Below, one piece after another: positions 8,041-16,577 of a DNA stretch of 64,000 nucleotides; within the stretch, counting starts at the first letter, position 1, and each line of letters begins with the position of its first letter. Made by a program: the position numbers and the translations under genes. A model generated the notes under the pieces. That model worked only from the letters and a program-made list of their open reading frames with translations. It did not search any database and was not told where the DNA came from. This stretch comes from Halapricum desulfuricans (lineage in GTDB: Archaea > Halobacteriota > Halobacteria > Halobacteriales > Haloarculaceae): the NCBI RefSeq assembly GCF_017094465.1, contig NZ_CP064791.1, forward strand, positions 1,674,001 through 1,738,000. The letters are read 5' to 3'.

Positions 8041-9556
8041 AGATGAACACCGCGAGCACCGGGACGATCTCCAGACGACCGACCCACATCAGAAAGACCA
8101 TCAGCAGTTTCGAGGCGTCCGAGAAAAACAGGTAGTTTCCGAACGGCCCCAGCCGACCGAAGCCCGGGCCGATGTTCCCGATCGTCGCCAGAGAGGCGCT
8201 GACCGCCTCCAGCGTCGAGAGTTCGATCCCGATCCGGGCCGTATCGAGTGAGATGAACACTGCCGAGAACCCGAACAGCAGGATGTAAAGCAACGTAAAG
8301 GCCGCGATACCGCGGACCGCGTCCTCGTCGACGACACTGCCACTGAGCCGGACCGGCTTGACCACGTCAGGGTGGGCCGTCGTGTACAGCTCGCGTCGGA
8401 TCGTCTTGAACACCACCAGCCACCGGACGACCTTCACGCCACCGCCGGTCGAACCCGCCGAGCCGCCGATAAACATCACGAACAGCAGGAAGACCTGCGC
8501 GTGCGTGTCCCACTGTGCGAAATCCGAGGTCGCGTACCCGGTAGAGTTCAACAGCGACGCGATCTGAAAGGCGGCCTGGCGGAACGTGTTCTCGGTGACG
8601 CCGCCCGTGACGCCGCCGATGTCGAGCGGCGGGGCCGCGCCGCGAACGAGCAACAGCGAGAGCACCGCAGTCGTCACCGCGATCGCACCCGTATAGGCCC
8701 GAAACTCCGCGTTTTCGAGCATCACGTCGAATTCGCCTTTCAGGACGTGCCAGAACAGCGCGAAGTTGACCCCCGCGACGACCAGGAAGGGGATCGCGGC
8801 CCACTGGACGGCCGCCGAGAAGTACGCGATACTTTCCGCCTGCGGGGAGAACCCGCCCGTCGGCAGCGTCGTGAACCCGTGCGCGACGGCGTTGTACAGG
8901 TTCATATTCGGCGCGAACCCGGCCAGATGCAAGCCGTACATCACCACGATATACGCGATCGTGAATCCGAAGTAGATCAGCCAGAGGACGCGTGCGGTCT
9001 CGGCGATCTTCGGCGTCAGTTTCTGGAGTTCGGGGCCCGGCGCTTCCGAGGCCATCAGCTGAGCACCGTTGACGGCCACCTCGGGGAGGATCGCGATCAT
9101 CAGGACGATGATCCCCATCCCGCCGAGCCACTGGGTGAGCTGGCGCCAGATGAGCAGGGCGTGGGAGTGCTGTTCCAGGCTGATCTGGCCCATCACGGTC
9201 GCCCCCGTCGTCGTGAACCCGCTCATCGACTCGAACAGTGCGTTGACGGGATCGACAAGCGTCGAACTCGTCCCGAACCCGGCCAGCAGATACGGAATCG
9301 TACCGACGAGCGCGGCCGTGAACCAGGCCAGTGACACGAACACCAGCGCTTCTCGGGGCCCAATGTCCGGGTCAGGGTCGACCCGTTCGAGTACGAGCCC
9401 GAGCGCCAGAACGAGCACGATAGAGAGCGCGAACACCCAGATATCCTCCATATAGACGACCGCGACGAACAGCGGCACAAACATCGTGACCGCGAGATAC
9501 TTGAGGCCGGTGCCGAGGAGGCCGACACTCGCCTGCCAGTCCACTCGCCACGACAT
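8021..9556 (-). CDS. trkH: TrkH family potassium uptake membrane subunit
   Basis: 511-residue membrane protein with the four-fold pore-loop plan of TrkH/KtrB. Selectivity-filter regions are visible as SGFTTTGAT, FTTLPTGGFS, LNSTGYAT and IGNIGPGFG, each with the pore Gly. It works with a cytosolic TrkA gating subunit; trkA lies just upstream on the same strand (9629-10960), with a 72-bp gap. Start at MSWRVDW (9556) is preferred over a site ten codons upstream. The carboxy terminus shows a tandem duplication around the stop. Confidence 0.95.
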   Translation of the reverse strand: MSWRVDWQASVGLLGTGLKYLAVTMFVPLFVAVVYMEDIWVFALSIVLVLALGLVLERVDPDPDIGPREALVFVSLAWFTAALVGTIPYLLAGFGTSSTLVDPVNALFESMSGFTTTGATVMGQISLEQHSHALLIWRQLTQWLGGMGIIVLMIAILPEVAVNGAQLMASEAPGPELQKLTPKIAETARVLWLIYFGFTIAYIVVMYGLHLAGFAPNMNLYNAVAHGFTTLPTGGFSPQAESIAYFSAAVQWAAIPFLVVAGVNFALFWHVLKGEFDVMLENAEFRAYTGAIAVTTAVLSLLLVRGAAPPLDIGGVTGGVTENTFRQAAFQIASLLNSTGYATSDFAQWDTHAQVFLLFVMFIGGSAGSTGGGVKVVRWLVVFKTIRRELYTTAHPDVVKPVRLSGSVVDEDAVRGIAAFTLLYILLFGFSAVFISLDTARIGIELSTLEAVSASLATIGNIGPGFGRLGPFGNYLFFSDASKLLMVFLMWVGRLEIVPVLAVFISALDSD

Positions 9557-9628
9557 AGGGGTAGCAAATCCTCTCGGCGGTATCAAAGTATCGGAAAGGT
9601 GGCCGACGTCCGGTGCTAGCTCCCGGCC

Positions 9629-10960
9629 TCAGATCGCTTCCAGCGTCTCCTCGACGATCTCCTGCGCGGCGAAGACCACGATATGGTCGTTCTCCTCGAT
9701 GATCGTGTCGCCGCGCGGAATCACGTACGTGCCATCACGGGCGATCGCGCCGATCACGACGCCGTCGGGTAGCTCTTTGATCGACTCGCGGATCGGCCGG
9801 CCGACCAGCACGCTGTCGGCACCGACTTCGACTTCCAGCACTTCCGCCCGGTCGTCCTCGATGATGGCGACGTTCTCGGCGTGTTGCTCGCGGGTGAACC
9901 GCGTGATCTCCTCGGCGATGGCTTCGCGGGGATTGACGGCAATGTCCACGCCGACGGCCTCGAAGAGGTCGCTGTAATCGCCGTCCTCGACGACTGCGAT
10001 GGAGCGACCGGCACCGAGCCGCTTCGAGAGCAGCGCCGAGAGGAGGTTCCGCTCGTCGCTGCCCAGCGTCGCGATGGCGACGTCGACCTCGTCGATGCGT
10101 TCGCGCAGCAGGAACTCCTGGTCGGTCGGGTCGTTCTCCAGCACGGTCGTCTCCGGGAGGGTCTCGGCCAGATACCTGGCTCGCTCCGGGTCAGGTTCGA
10201 CAAGGCGGTTGGGAATCCCCCGCTCGCTCAGGAGTCCGGCGACCTCGAACCCGATCTCGTCCCCACCGAGGATCAAGACGTCGGAGATGTCGTCGACCTC
10301 CGGTTCGATCGTCCGCGCGAACCCGCTAACGCTCTCGGGTGAGCCGATCACCACCACGTCGTCCCCGTCCCGCAGGCAGGTGTCGCCGGTCGGGATCACG
10401 ACCTCCTCGTCCCGAAGGATCGCCGCGAACGTCAGCGAATCGAACGTGTCGGCTTCCGCGACGGACATCCCGGTGATCGGCGTCTCGTCGGTGACCCGAA
10501 ACTCCGCCATCTGGATGAGGCCGTCGGCGAAATAGTCGACGTCCTCGGCCCCGGGCAGCCCGATCACTCGAACGATACTCTGGGCGGCGAGCAAGTTCGT
10601 GCCGACCATGAGGTCGATCCCGAGCGCGCCCTCCGACTGGTTCCAGGTGTCGAGGAACTTCGTGTTGCGGACGCGGGCAATCGTGAACGCGTCCGAGATC
10701 GTCTTGGCGGTCCCACAGGAGACGATGTTCGTCTCGTCGTCGTCCGTGCAGGCGATGAGGAGGTCGGCGTCGACGATCCCGGCCTCCCGAAGCGTCTGCA
10801 GTGAGGACCCGTCGCCTTCGACGGCCAGAACGTCGAGCGAATACGTCAGCGTGTCCACACGGTCGCTATCAAGGTCGATCACGACGACCTCGTGGTCGTC
10901 GGCGAGGCTCGCGGCGACTGTCGAACCAACCTCGCCGGCACCGACGATCACAACGCGCAT
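9629..10960 (-). CDS. trkA: Trk potassium uptake regulatory protein TrkA (duplicated RCK)
   Basis: 443-residue cytosolic gating subunit with two TrkA-N/TrkA-C units. The first nucleotide-binding site is MRVVIVGAGEVGSTVAASLA, with the acidic strand end VVVIDLDSDRVDTL; the second half restarts at DVLILGGDEIGFEVAGLLSE and lacks the full GxGxxG. Each half ends with a TrkA-C domain (PITGMSVAEADTF; VLVGRPIRESI). Probably co-transcribed with trkH immediately downstream. The inverted repeat at 10992-11010 lies where its promoter should be. Confidence 0.95.
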   Translation of the reverse strand: MRVVIVGAGEVGSTVAASLADDHEVVVIDLDSDRVDTLTYSLDVLAVEGDGSSLQTLREAGIVDADLLIACTDDDETNIVSCGTAKTISDAFTIARVRNTKFLDTWNQSEGALGIDLMVGTNLLAAQSIVRVIGLPGAEDVDYFADGLIQMAEFRVTDETPITGMSVAEADTFDSLTFAAILRDEEVVIPTGDTCLRDGDDVVVIGSPESVSGFARTIEPEVDDISDVLILGGDEIGFEVAGLLSERGIPNRLVEPDPERARYLAETLPETTVLENDPTDQEFLLRERIDEVDVAIATLGSDERNLLSALLSKRLGAGRSIAVVEDGDYSDLFEAVGVDIAVNPREAIAEEITRFTREQHAENVAIIEDDRAEVLEVEVGADSVLVGRPIRESIKELPDGVVIGAIARDGTYVIPRGDTIIEENDHIVVFAAQEIVEETLEAI

Positions 10961-10991
10961 CGGTAGCCCCTGAGTTCAGTCATCGGATCGC

Positions 10992-11010
10992 TGTAACGGC
11001 GGGCGTTACA
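10992..11010. promoter_or_regulatory. Inverted repeat TGTAACG-N5-CGTTACA at the trkA promoter
   Basis: Perfect 7-bp arms at 10992-10998 and 11004-11010, located 32-50 bp before the trkA ATG (10960), so it overlaps the expected TATA/BRE position. This suggests a repressor operator. The regulator is unknown. Confidence 0.5.
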
Positions 11011-11123
11011 AGTCGATTTCCCTCTCGAACAGTATGCTGTGATCGGCGACAGGCTTACCGGACGGTCGTTGATCTCCCCTCCAACCCGTGCTATTGGGGG
11101 TTCGGCCTCGGGTAACAGTCGAA

Positions 11124-11131
11124 CGAATTAA
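11124..11131 (+). promoter_or_regulatory. TATA-like box for the leader ORF / usp / permease unit
   Basis: AATTAAGA lies 26-33 nt upstream of the ATG at 11157, the haloarchaeal leaderless spacing. It is 84 nt before the usp GTG, so the transcript probably begins at the small ORF. Confidence 0.45.
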
Positions 11132-11156
11132 GAAGGCCCTCAGGCAGAGTACGAGT

Positions 11157-11222
11157 ATGAGCACCGTCCGCGAGCTGCGACGGTTGGGTTCGGTACACAC
11201 ACAGGTGATCGACCGTGTCTGA
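11157..11222 (+). CDS. Candidate 21-residue leader ORF upstream of the USP gene
   Basis: ATG to TGA, 21 codons, starting MSTVRELRRLGSVHTQ. It begins at the leaderless distance from the TATA-like box at 11124-11131, and its last 8 bases (GTGTCTGA) contain the GTG start of the USP gene in another frame. This arrangement would couple usp translation to reading of the small ORF. The peptide is basic with no membrane segment. It could also be simply the 5' leader of the mRNA; codon content alone cannot decide. Confidence 0.45.
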   Translation: MSTVRELRRLGSVHTQVIDRV

Positions 11223-11661
11223 CTCACTGTTCAGGCGAGTGATCGTGCCAATTGCTAGCCAAGACGACGCACGCGCGACGACGCGGGCGCTCGCGTCCCA
11301 CGTCGACAGCGTCGCCGGGACAGTCGTCGCCGTCCACGTCGTCGAGAAGGCCGGCGGCGCGCCGGACAAGGCCTCCGTCGAGCAACGCGAACGCGACACC
11401 GAGGAGATGTTCGACATCGTTCGCGCACAGCTTGAGGCCTACGACGTGGACCTGGAAACGGAGATCCTGTACGGCACCGATGTCGCGGAGACGATCGTCG
11501 AAGCTGCCCACGAGATGGACGCCTCCTCGATCGTCTTCACGCCGCGAGGCGGGAGCCGCTGGATCAGACTGCTCGCCGGGGATGTCGCCCTGTCGCTGAT
11601 CTCCGAGAGCGACCTCCCCGTCGTCGTCCTCCCCGACGAACCGGAGGTCGACGACGGATGA
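11215..11661 (+). CDS. Universal stress protein (UspA family)
   Basis: 148-residue single-domain USP. It starts with FRRVIVPIASQDD, the usual first strand, and ends with the segment GSRWIRLLAGDVALSLISES-DLPVVVLP, which matches the ATP-type G-2x-G-9x-G(S/T) region only loosely. Start is a GTG overlapping the preceding small ORF. Its TGA overlaps the ATG of the permease-USP gene (ATGA at 11658-11661), so the two are coupled. The neighbour carries further USP domains, which suggests hetero-oligomers. Confidence 0.9.
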   Translation: MSDSLFRRVIVPIASQDDARATTRALASHVDSVAGTVVAVHVVEKAGGAPDKASVEQRERDTEEMFDIVRAQLEAYDVDLETEILYGTDVAETIVEAAHEMDASSIVFTPRGGSRWIRLLAGDVALSLISESDLPVVVLPDEPEVDDG

Positions 11662-14057
11662 GCGCGGGTGACCAGGAACTCGCCCGGGACCTGGGCTTTC
11701 TGGAGGCCTACACGATCGGCCTGGGAACGATGATCGGGGCCGGCATCTTCGTCCTCCCGAGCATCGCCGCCAACCAGGCCGGGCCGGCGAGCATGGTGTC
11801 GTTTTTCTTCGGCGGGATGGTGTCGCTTCTGGCGGCGCTGTCGCTGTCGGAACTGGCGACGGGCATGCCCAAAGCCGGCGGGAGCTACTACTACGTCAAC
11901 CGGGCGCTGGGCCCGTTCTTCGGAAGCATCGTCGGCTGGGGAATGTGGGCCGGGTTGACCTTCGCTAGCGCCTTCTACATGATCGGGTTCGGCCAGTACT
12001 TCCTGTCGGGGCTCGGATCCTACGTTCCGTTCCTTGCGGAGAGCGAACTCGGCATCACCGTCGCCGCGCTCGTGATGGCCGCTATGCTGACGGGGGTCAA
12101 CTACTACGGTGTCAAGGAGACCGGTTCGTTGCAAAACGTGATCGTCCTCTCGCTCGTCGCGCTCATTCTCGCGTTCCTGGCGCTGGGCGCGCTCAGTGGA
12201 CCGACGATCGGCGAGTTCAATCCGTCCGGCTGGCCCGCGGTCGCCGCGACTATCGGGACGGTGTACGTCTCGTTCATCGGCTTCGAGGTGATCGCCACCA
12301 GCGCCGAGGAGATCAAGAATCCGAGCCGGAACCTCCCACTGGCGATGATCGCCGCCGTCGTGACGCCGACGCTGATGTACGTCGGCGTCATGTGGATCTC
12401 GACCGGGACGCTGTCGATCGGCGCGCTCGATGCCTCGAACATTCCGGTCGCCGACGTCGCCGCGGAGTTCCTCCGCGGGTTCGCGTCGGCGATCCCCTTT
12501 GTCTCGGTGTCGCCGGGTGCGCTCGGTGCGGCCGGGTCGATCGCCATGATCGTCGGCGCGGTGCTGGCGACGATCTCCTCGGCGAACGCGTCGATTCTCT
12601 CGGCCGCACGGGTCAACTTCGCGATGGGGCGTGACAAGATCCTCGTCGAATGGCTCAACGAGGTCCACGACCGATTCCGAACGCCGTACCGATCGATCAC
12701 TGCGACGGGCATCATCACGCTGGTCCTCATCGCCGTCGGAGCCGGGATTGGAACGCTCGCGGAGGTGGCGAGTTTTATGTATCTCGTCACGTACGCCCTG
12801 GTCCACGTCGCCGTCGTGGTGCTCCGGCGAGCCGAGCCGGCCGATTACGAGCCCACCTTCCAGATCCCGAGCGTCCTGTATCCGTTCGTTCCGATCCTCG
12901 GCGCGCTGGCCTGTCTCGCGGTCCTCTTCCAGATGATCGTCACCTTCGAGCCGATGGTGCTTCTCGGCGAGGGGGTCGTCGGCGTCGAGATCGCGCTGCC
13001 GTTCACGATCTCGGTCGTGGGCATCATCGGTATCGGAATTATCGCCGCCGGGATCGCGTGGTATTACACCTACGCTCGCGACCGCGCACCGAGTCAGAGC
13101 CTGGTCGGCGACGCGATCGCCCCGGAACCGGCCGCGGCCGCGGACAGAGACGGTCGGTATCGGGTCGTCGTCCCGGTCGCGAACCCCGAAACCGAGCGTG
13201 ATCTTCTTCGGATGGCAGCCGCGAGCGCCCACGCTCACGAGGACGACAACGCCGAGCTCATCGCGGTGAACGTCATCGAGGTTCCCCAGCAGACATCGCT
13301 CTCCCAGGACGTCGCCTTCGAGGAAGAGCGGGTCGAGCGCCAGCAGGAACTGCTGTCCGCTGCTCGTGACATCGCGGCTGAGCTGGATATCGGCCTGCGG
13401 ACGCGGGCGATCGTCGGCCGCGACACCGGATCAGTGATCCTCGACGTCATCGAAGAGGAGGACGCCGACCACGTCTTCCTCGGCTGGAAGGGAAGTCGAA
13501 GCACCAGAGAGCACGTGCTGGGTTCAACGATCGATCCGGTCGTCGGCAGGGCGTCGTGTGACGCGACGCTGGTGAAACTCGGGCCGGAGGAAACGCCCGG
13601 CGAGGGCGATATCATGGTGCTCGCAGGCGAAGGCCCCCACGCTCCGGTTGCCGCTCGCCGTGCGGCCGAGTTCGTCACCACTGCCGGCGAGGACGCGACG
13701 CTCACGCTGTTGAACGTCCAGCAACCGGAAGACGGAGACGAAGACCAATCGCCCCAGGAGCGAGGCGAGGCGTTGATCGACGATCTGGCCGAGCGGGCGG
13801 GTATCGAATATATGCAGTACGACCAGCGGGTCGTGGTCGCCGAAGACGTCGAGAGCGCGATACTCGAAGCCGCTGACGACTACGACACGGTCTGTGTCGG
13901 TGCGACGCGATCCGGCCCGGTCACGCAGGCGGTGTTCGGATCAGTTCCCGAGGCCGTCGGCGAAGCGGTCGACCGGACAGTCGTCATGGCCCGCGGTCCC
14001 GAGGAGTCGACGATGTCGATCCGCGAGGCCATCGCTCGCCGACTCTCGGTGTCATAG
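11658..14057 (+). CDS. APC-family amino-acid permease fused to two USP domains
   Basis: 799 residues. Residues 1-465 are an amino-acid/polyamine/organocation transporter with about 12 membrane segments; the unwound first helix GLGTMIGAGIFVLPS and the motif GMPKAGGSYYYVNRALGP are diagnostic. Residues about 500-640 and 655-785 are two USP domains (RYRVVVPVANPETERDLL; DIMVLAGEGPHAPVAAR). The second lacks a clean nucleotide loop. USP domains on the cytosolic tail probably sense nucleotide or stress and gate transport, as inferred for similar fusions. It sits inside a Trk potassium cluster, so import of an amino acid or compatible solute under salt stress is plausible; the substrate is unknown. 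Confidence 0.9.
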   Translation: MSAGDQELARDLGFLEAYTIGLGTMIGAGIFVLPSIAANQAGPASMVSFFFGGMVSLLAALSLSELATGMPKAGGSYYYVNRALGPFFGSIVGWGMWAGLTFASAFYMIGFGQYFLSGLGSYVPFLAESELGITVAALVMAAMLTGVNYYGVKETGSLQNVIVLSLVALILAFLALGALSGPTIGEFNPSGWPAVAATIGTVYVSFIGFEVIATSAEEIKNPSRNLPLAMIAAVVTPTLMYVGVMWISTGTLSIGALDASNIPVADVAAEFLRGFASAIPFVSVSPGALGAAGSIAMIVGAVLATISSANASILSAARVNFAMGRDKILVEWLNEVHDRFRTPYRSITATGIITLVLIAVGAGIGTLAEVASFMYLVTYALVHVAVVVLRRAEPADYEPTFQIPSVLYPFVPILGALACLAVLFQMIVTFEPMVLLGEGVVGVEIALPFTISVVGIIGIGIIAAGIAWYYTYARDRAPSQSLVGDAIAPEPAAAADRDGRYRVVVPVANPETERDLLRMAAASAHAHEDDNAELIAVNVIEVPQQTSLSQDVAFEEERVERQQELLSAARDIAAELDIGLRTRAIVGRDTGSVILDVIEEEDADHVFLGWKGSRSTREHVLGSTIDPVVGRASCDATLVKLGPEETPGEGDIMVLAGEGPHAPVAARRAAEFVTTAGEDATLTLLNVQQPEDGDEDQSPQERGEALIDDLAERAGIEYMQYDQRVVVAEDVESAILEAADDYDTVCVGATRSGPVTQAVFGSVPEAVGEAVDRTVVMARGPEESTMSIREAIARRLSVS

Positions 14058-14116
14058 ACACACGAGTCACCTGCGAGTCGATAGTTTTTCCACCTATTCT
14101 CTCTGAATTGCCGATC

Positions 14117-14800
14117 ATGTATCTCATCATCGTCGGCGCGGGCGACATCGGAACGCCCCTGATCGAGATTGCGACTCGATCGGGCAACGAGGTCGTCGTC
14201 ATCGAACGTGACGACGCGAAGGCAAACCGGGTCGCCAGCGAATACGACTGTCTGGTGTTGAACGCGGACGCGACGGTGCGCGAAACGCTTGAGGACGCGG
14301 GTGCTGACCAGGCGGACGCGGTCATCTCCACGACTGATCAGGACGCGACAAACGTTATGGTCTGTCTGCTCGCACAGGAGTTCGACGTTCCGAGTATCCT
14401 GTCGGTCGTCCACAACCCCGAGCATATGGACCTTTTCCGGCAGATCGGCGTAAACACGATGGAGAACCCCCAGCAACTCATCGCCGAGCACCTCTATCGG
14501 TCCATCGCCCGTCCTGCGATCGTCGACTATATGCGGATCAGCGAGGAGGCTGAAGTCTTCGAAATTACGGTCACGGAAGACGCACCGATTGTCGGGAAAA
14601 CACTACAGGAGGCCGCAGCCGGGGACCTTAGCGACGACATCCTCGTCGTCGCCATCGAGCGCGAGGGCACGGACAAGCCGATCACCCCACGCGGGAACAC
14701 GCGAATCGAAGCCGGTGACCTGCTGACTGTCTACTCGGCAGTCGGCGCAAATCCGGAGATCACGGACATCTTCGGCCATTACGAGGACACCACGGAATGA
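14117..14800 (+). CDS. trkA: TrkA family potassium channel regulator (single RCK)
   Basis: 227-residue protein with one TrkA-N domain (MYLIIVGAGDIGTPLIEIA, then VVVIERDDAKANRVASEY) and one TrkA-C domain (APIVGKTLQEAAAGDLSDDI...ITPRGNTRIEAGDLLTVYS). Start is ATG 14117, not the TTG three codons upstream. A poly-T box near 14083-14087 fits a promoter 30 nt upstream. Its TGA overlaps the ATG of trkH (14797-14800), so it is the cognate gating subunit of that pore. Confidence 0.95.
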   Translation: MYLIIVGAGDIGTPLIEIATRSGNEVVVIERDDAKANRVASEYDCLVLNADATVRETLEDAGADQADAVISTTDQDATNVMVCLLAQEFDVPSILSVVHNPEHMDLFRQIGVNTMENPQQLIAEHLYRSIARPAIVDYMRISEEAEVFEITVTEDAPIVGKTLQEAAAGDLSDDILVVAIEREGTDKPITPRGNTRIEAGDLLTVYSAVGANPEITDIFGHYEDTTE

Positions 14801-16350
14801 ACGGGACGAAAGCGACGCTCGGACGTGACATCGGCCGGATGCTCGAAGCGCTCGCCGGACTCGTCGGGGTCACGGCGGTCGTCGCGCTCGTCTGGGGCGA
14901 GTTCTACGTCGTGCCCGCGCTCGCGGTCTCGGCGGCGATCCCGTTCGGCGTCGGGTACGCGCTGACGACGCTGTTCGCGGACGCCGAGGACCCCGGGAAA
15001 CTCCACGGGATGATGGTCGCGGCCTCGGGCTGGTTCGCGGTCGCGCTGTTCGGCTCGCTACCCTTCCTGCTCGTCGCCTGGACTGCCGAACTCGATCCGG
15101 CACTGCTCTCGGTCCCGTCCTCGGCCCGGACCACGACGCTCGCGGCGTTCACGGAACCGCTGAACGCGTTTTTCGAGAGCATGAGCGGCTTCACCGGGAC
15201 GGGGCTGACCATGACCGACAACGAGGAAGTCCTGCCCCGGACGCTGCAGTGGTGGCGATCGTTCATCGAGTGGATCGGCGGCGTCGGCGTGATCGTCCTG
15301 ACGACGGCGATCCTCGCCCGACCCGGCAGCGGGTCGCTGACGCTCTACGAGAGCGAGGCGCGCTCGGAGAAGATCCATCCCTCCATCGTCTCGACGGTCC
15401 GAACAATCTGGTGGATCTTCGTCCTCTTTACGTTCGTCTCCATCACGCTGCTGTGGCTGGTCGGGATGCCGATCTGGGGGGCGATCAACCACGCCATGAC
15501 CGGGCTGGCGACCGGCGGCTTCTCGATCACGGATAACTCGATTGCGACCTACGACAGCGTCGCGATCGACTTCGCGCTGCTGCCGATCATGACGCTCGGC
15601 TCGATCGCGTTCCCGATCCACTTTCTCATCCTCCGGGGCGACCTGAAGAACTTCTACACCGACCTCCAGACGCGGTGGGTCTTGGGCGGGTTCACCCTCG
15701 GATCGGCGTTCCTCTGGGCGCTGGTGTACTTCGGCGGCACCTACGGCTCGGCGTTCACGGCGTTGCGTTACGCGCTCTTCCAGTTCGTCTCCGCGATGTC
15801 CTGTACAGGCTTTCAGACGGCCGTCAGCTCGACGAACGTCGCGCTGGGCAACTGGACGGCCGCCGCACAGCTGACCGTCGCTGGCGGGATGGTGGTCGGC
15901 GCAGCCGCGGGGTCGACCGTCGGCGGGATCAAGCTCATCCGGCTAGCGACGCTGATCAAGGGCATCCAGCACCGCGTCTCCGACGTGTTCTATCCCGCAT
16001 CGGCAGTCCGACGGCTTGAGATCGACGGCCGTCGACTGGACGAGCGCGAGGCCAGACGGGAGTTCGAGGAGGCGGGGATCATCGCCGTCCTCTGGGTCGT
16101 GTTCCTCACGATCGCGATGTTCGTATTGTTGCTCGTCCTGCCGATGGGCGAGTACACCCTCGAGAACGTCATCTTCGAGGTCGCCAGCGCCCAGGGCAAC
16201 GTGGGCCTGTCCGCGGGGATCACCGGGCCGTCGATGCCCGATCTCGGCAAGGTGATGTTCCTGTTCAACATGTGGATCGGCCGCCTGGAGATCATCCCCG
16301 TGCTGGTGTTGCTTCGGGCGATATTCAAGCGCGGAGGGGTCTACCAATGA
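14797..16350 (+). CDS. trkH: TrkH family potassium uptake membrane subunit (second copy)
   Basis: 517-residue pore protein. Filter regions are SGFTGTGLTM, GLATGGFSI, MSCTGFQTA and SAQGNVGLSAG. It differs clearly from the copy at 8021-9556 (no long identical runs), so the two are old paralogues, each with its own TrkA. The ATG overlaps the trkA stop, and its own stop overlaps the ATG of a small membrane protein. The carboxy terminus ends at the conserved MWIGRLEIIPVLVLL block. Confidence 0.95.
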   Translation: MNGTKATLGRDIGRMLEALAGLVGVTAVVALVWGEFYVVPALAVSAAIPFGVGYALTTLFADAEDPGKLHGMMVAASGWFAVALFGSLPFLLVAWTAELDPALLSVPSSARTTTLAAFTEPLNAFFESMSGFTGTGLTMTDNEEVLPRTLQWWRSFIEWIGGVGVIVLTTAILARPGSGSLTLYESEARSEKIHPSIVSTVRTIWWIFVLFTFVSITLLWLVGMPIWGAINHAMTGLATGGFSITDNSIATYDSVAIDFALLPIMTLGSIAFPIHFLILRGDLKNFYTDLQTRWVLGGFTLGSAFLWALVYFGGTYGSAFTALRYALFQFVSAMSCTGFQTAVSSTNVALGNWTAAAQLTVAGGMVVGAAAGSTVGGIKLIRLATLIKGIQHRVSDVFYPASAVRRLEIDGRRLDEREARREFEEAGIIAVLWVVFLTIAMFVLLLVLPMGEYTLENVIFEVASAQGNVGLSAGITGPSMPDLGKVMFLFNMWIGRLEIIPVLVLLRAIFKRGGVYQ

Positions 16351-16547
16351 ACGTCCAGGACGTCCCGCTGATCGGACAGGTGCTCGAATCAGGCGCCGAC
16401 GACCGGGTGCTCGACGGCCTGCTGCTATCGGGCCCGATCGTCATCGCGCTCATCGTCCTGCTGGGGCGGAATCTGTTGACCGAAGGGATTGCCGTGACGT
16501 ATCTGCTCGTGTTCGTCGGCTACGTGGCGTATCTGGGCCTGCAGTGA
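16347..16547 (+). CDS. Small two-helix membrane protein coupled to trkH
   Basis: 66 residues, too hydrophobic to be soluble: a short acidic amino terminus (MNVQDVPLIGQVLESGADD), then two likely membrane helices (about residues 25-41 and 47-64). The ATG overlaps the trkH TGA in an ATGA arrangement, so it is translated with the pore. I do not recognise a family. By position it could be an accessory subunit of the Trk complex. Confidence 0.75.
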   Translation: MNVQDVPLIGQVLESGADDRVLDGLLLSGPIVIALIVLLGRNLLTEGIAVTYLLVFVGYVAYLGLQ

Positions 16548-16577
16548 ACGTCGGCCGCACATCTATGAGACACTCTC

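Noticed and set aside
11439-13238. 599-codon open frame on the minus strand
   Set aside because: Lies over the permease-USP gene; its Arg/Asp-rich composition (HDRDRERQRDL-type) is the usual antisense reading of a GC-rich gene.
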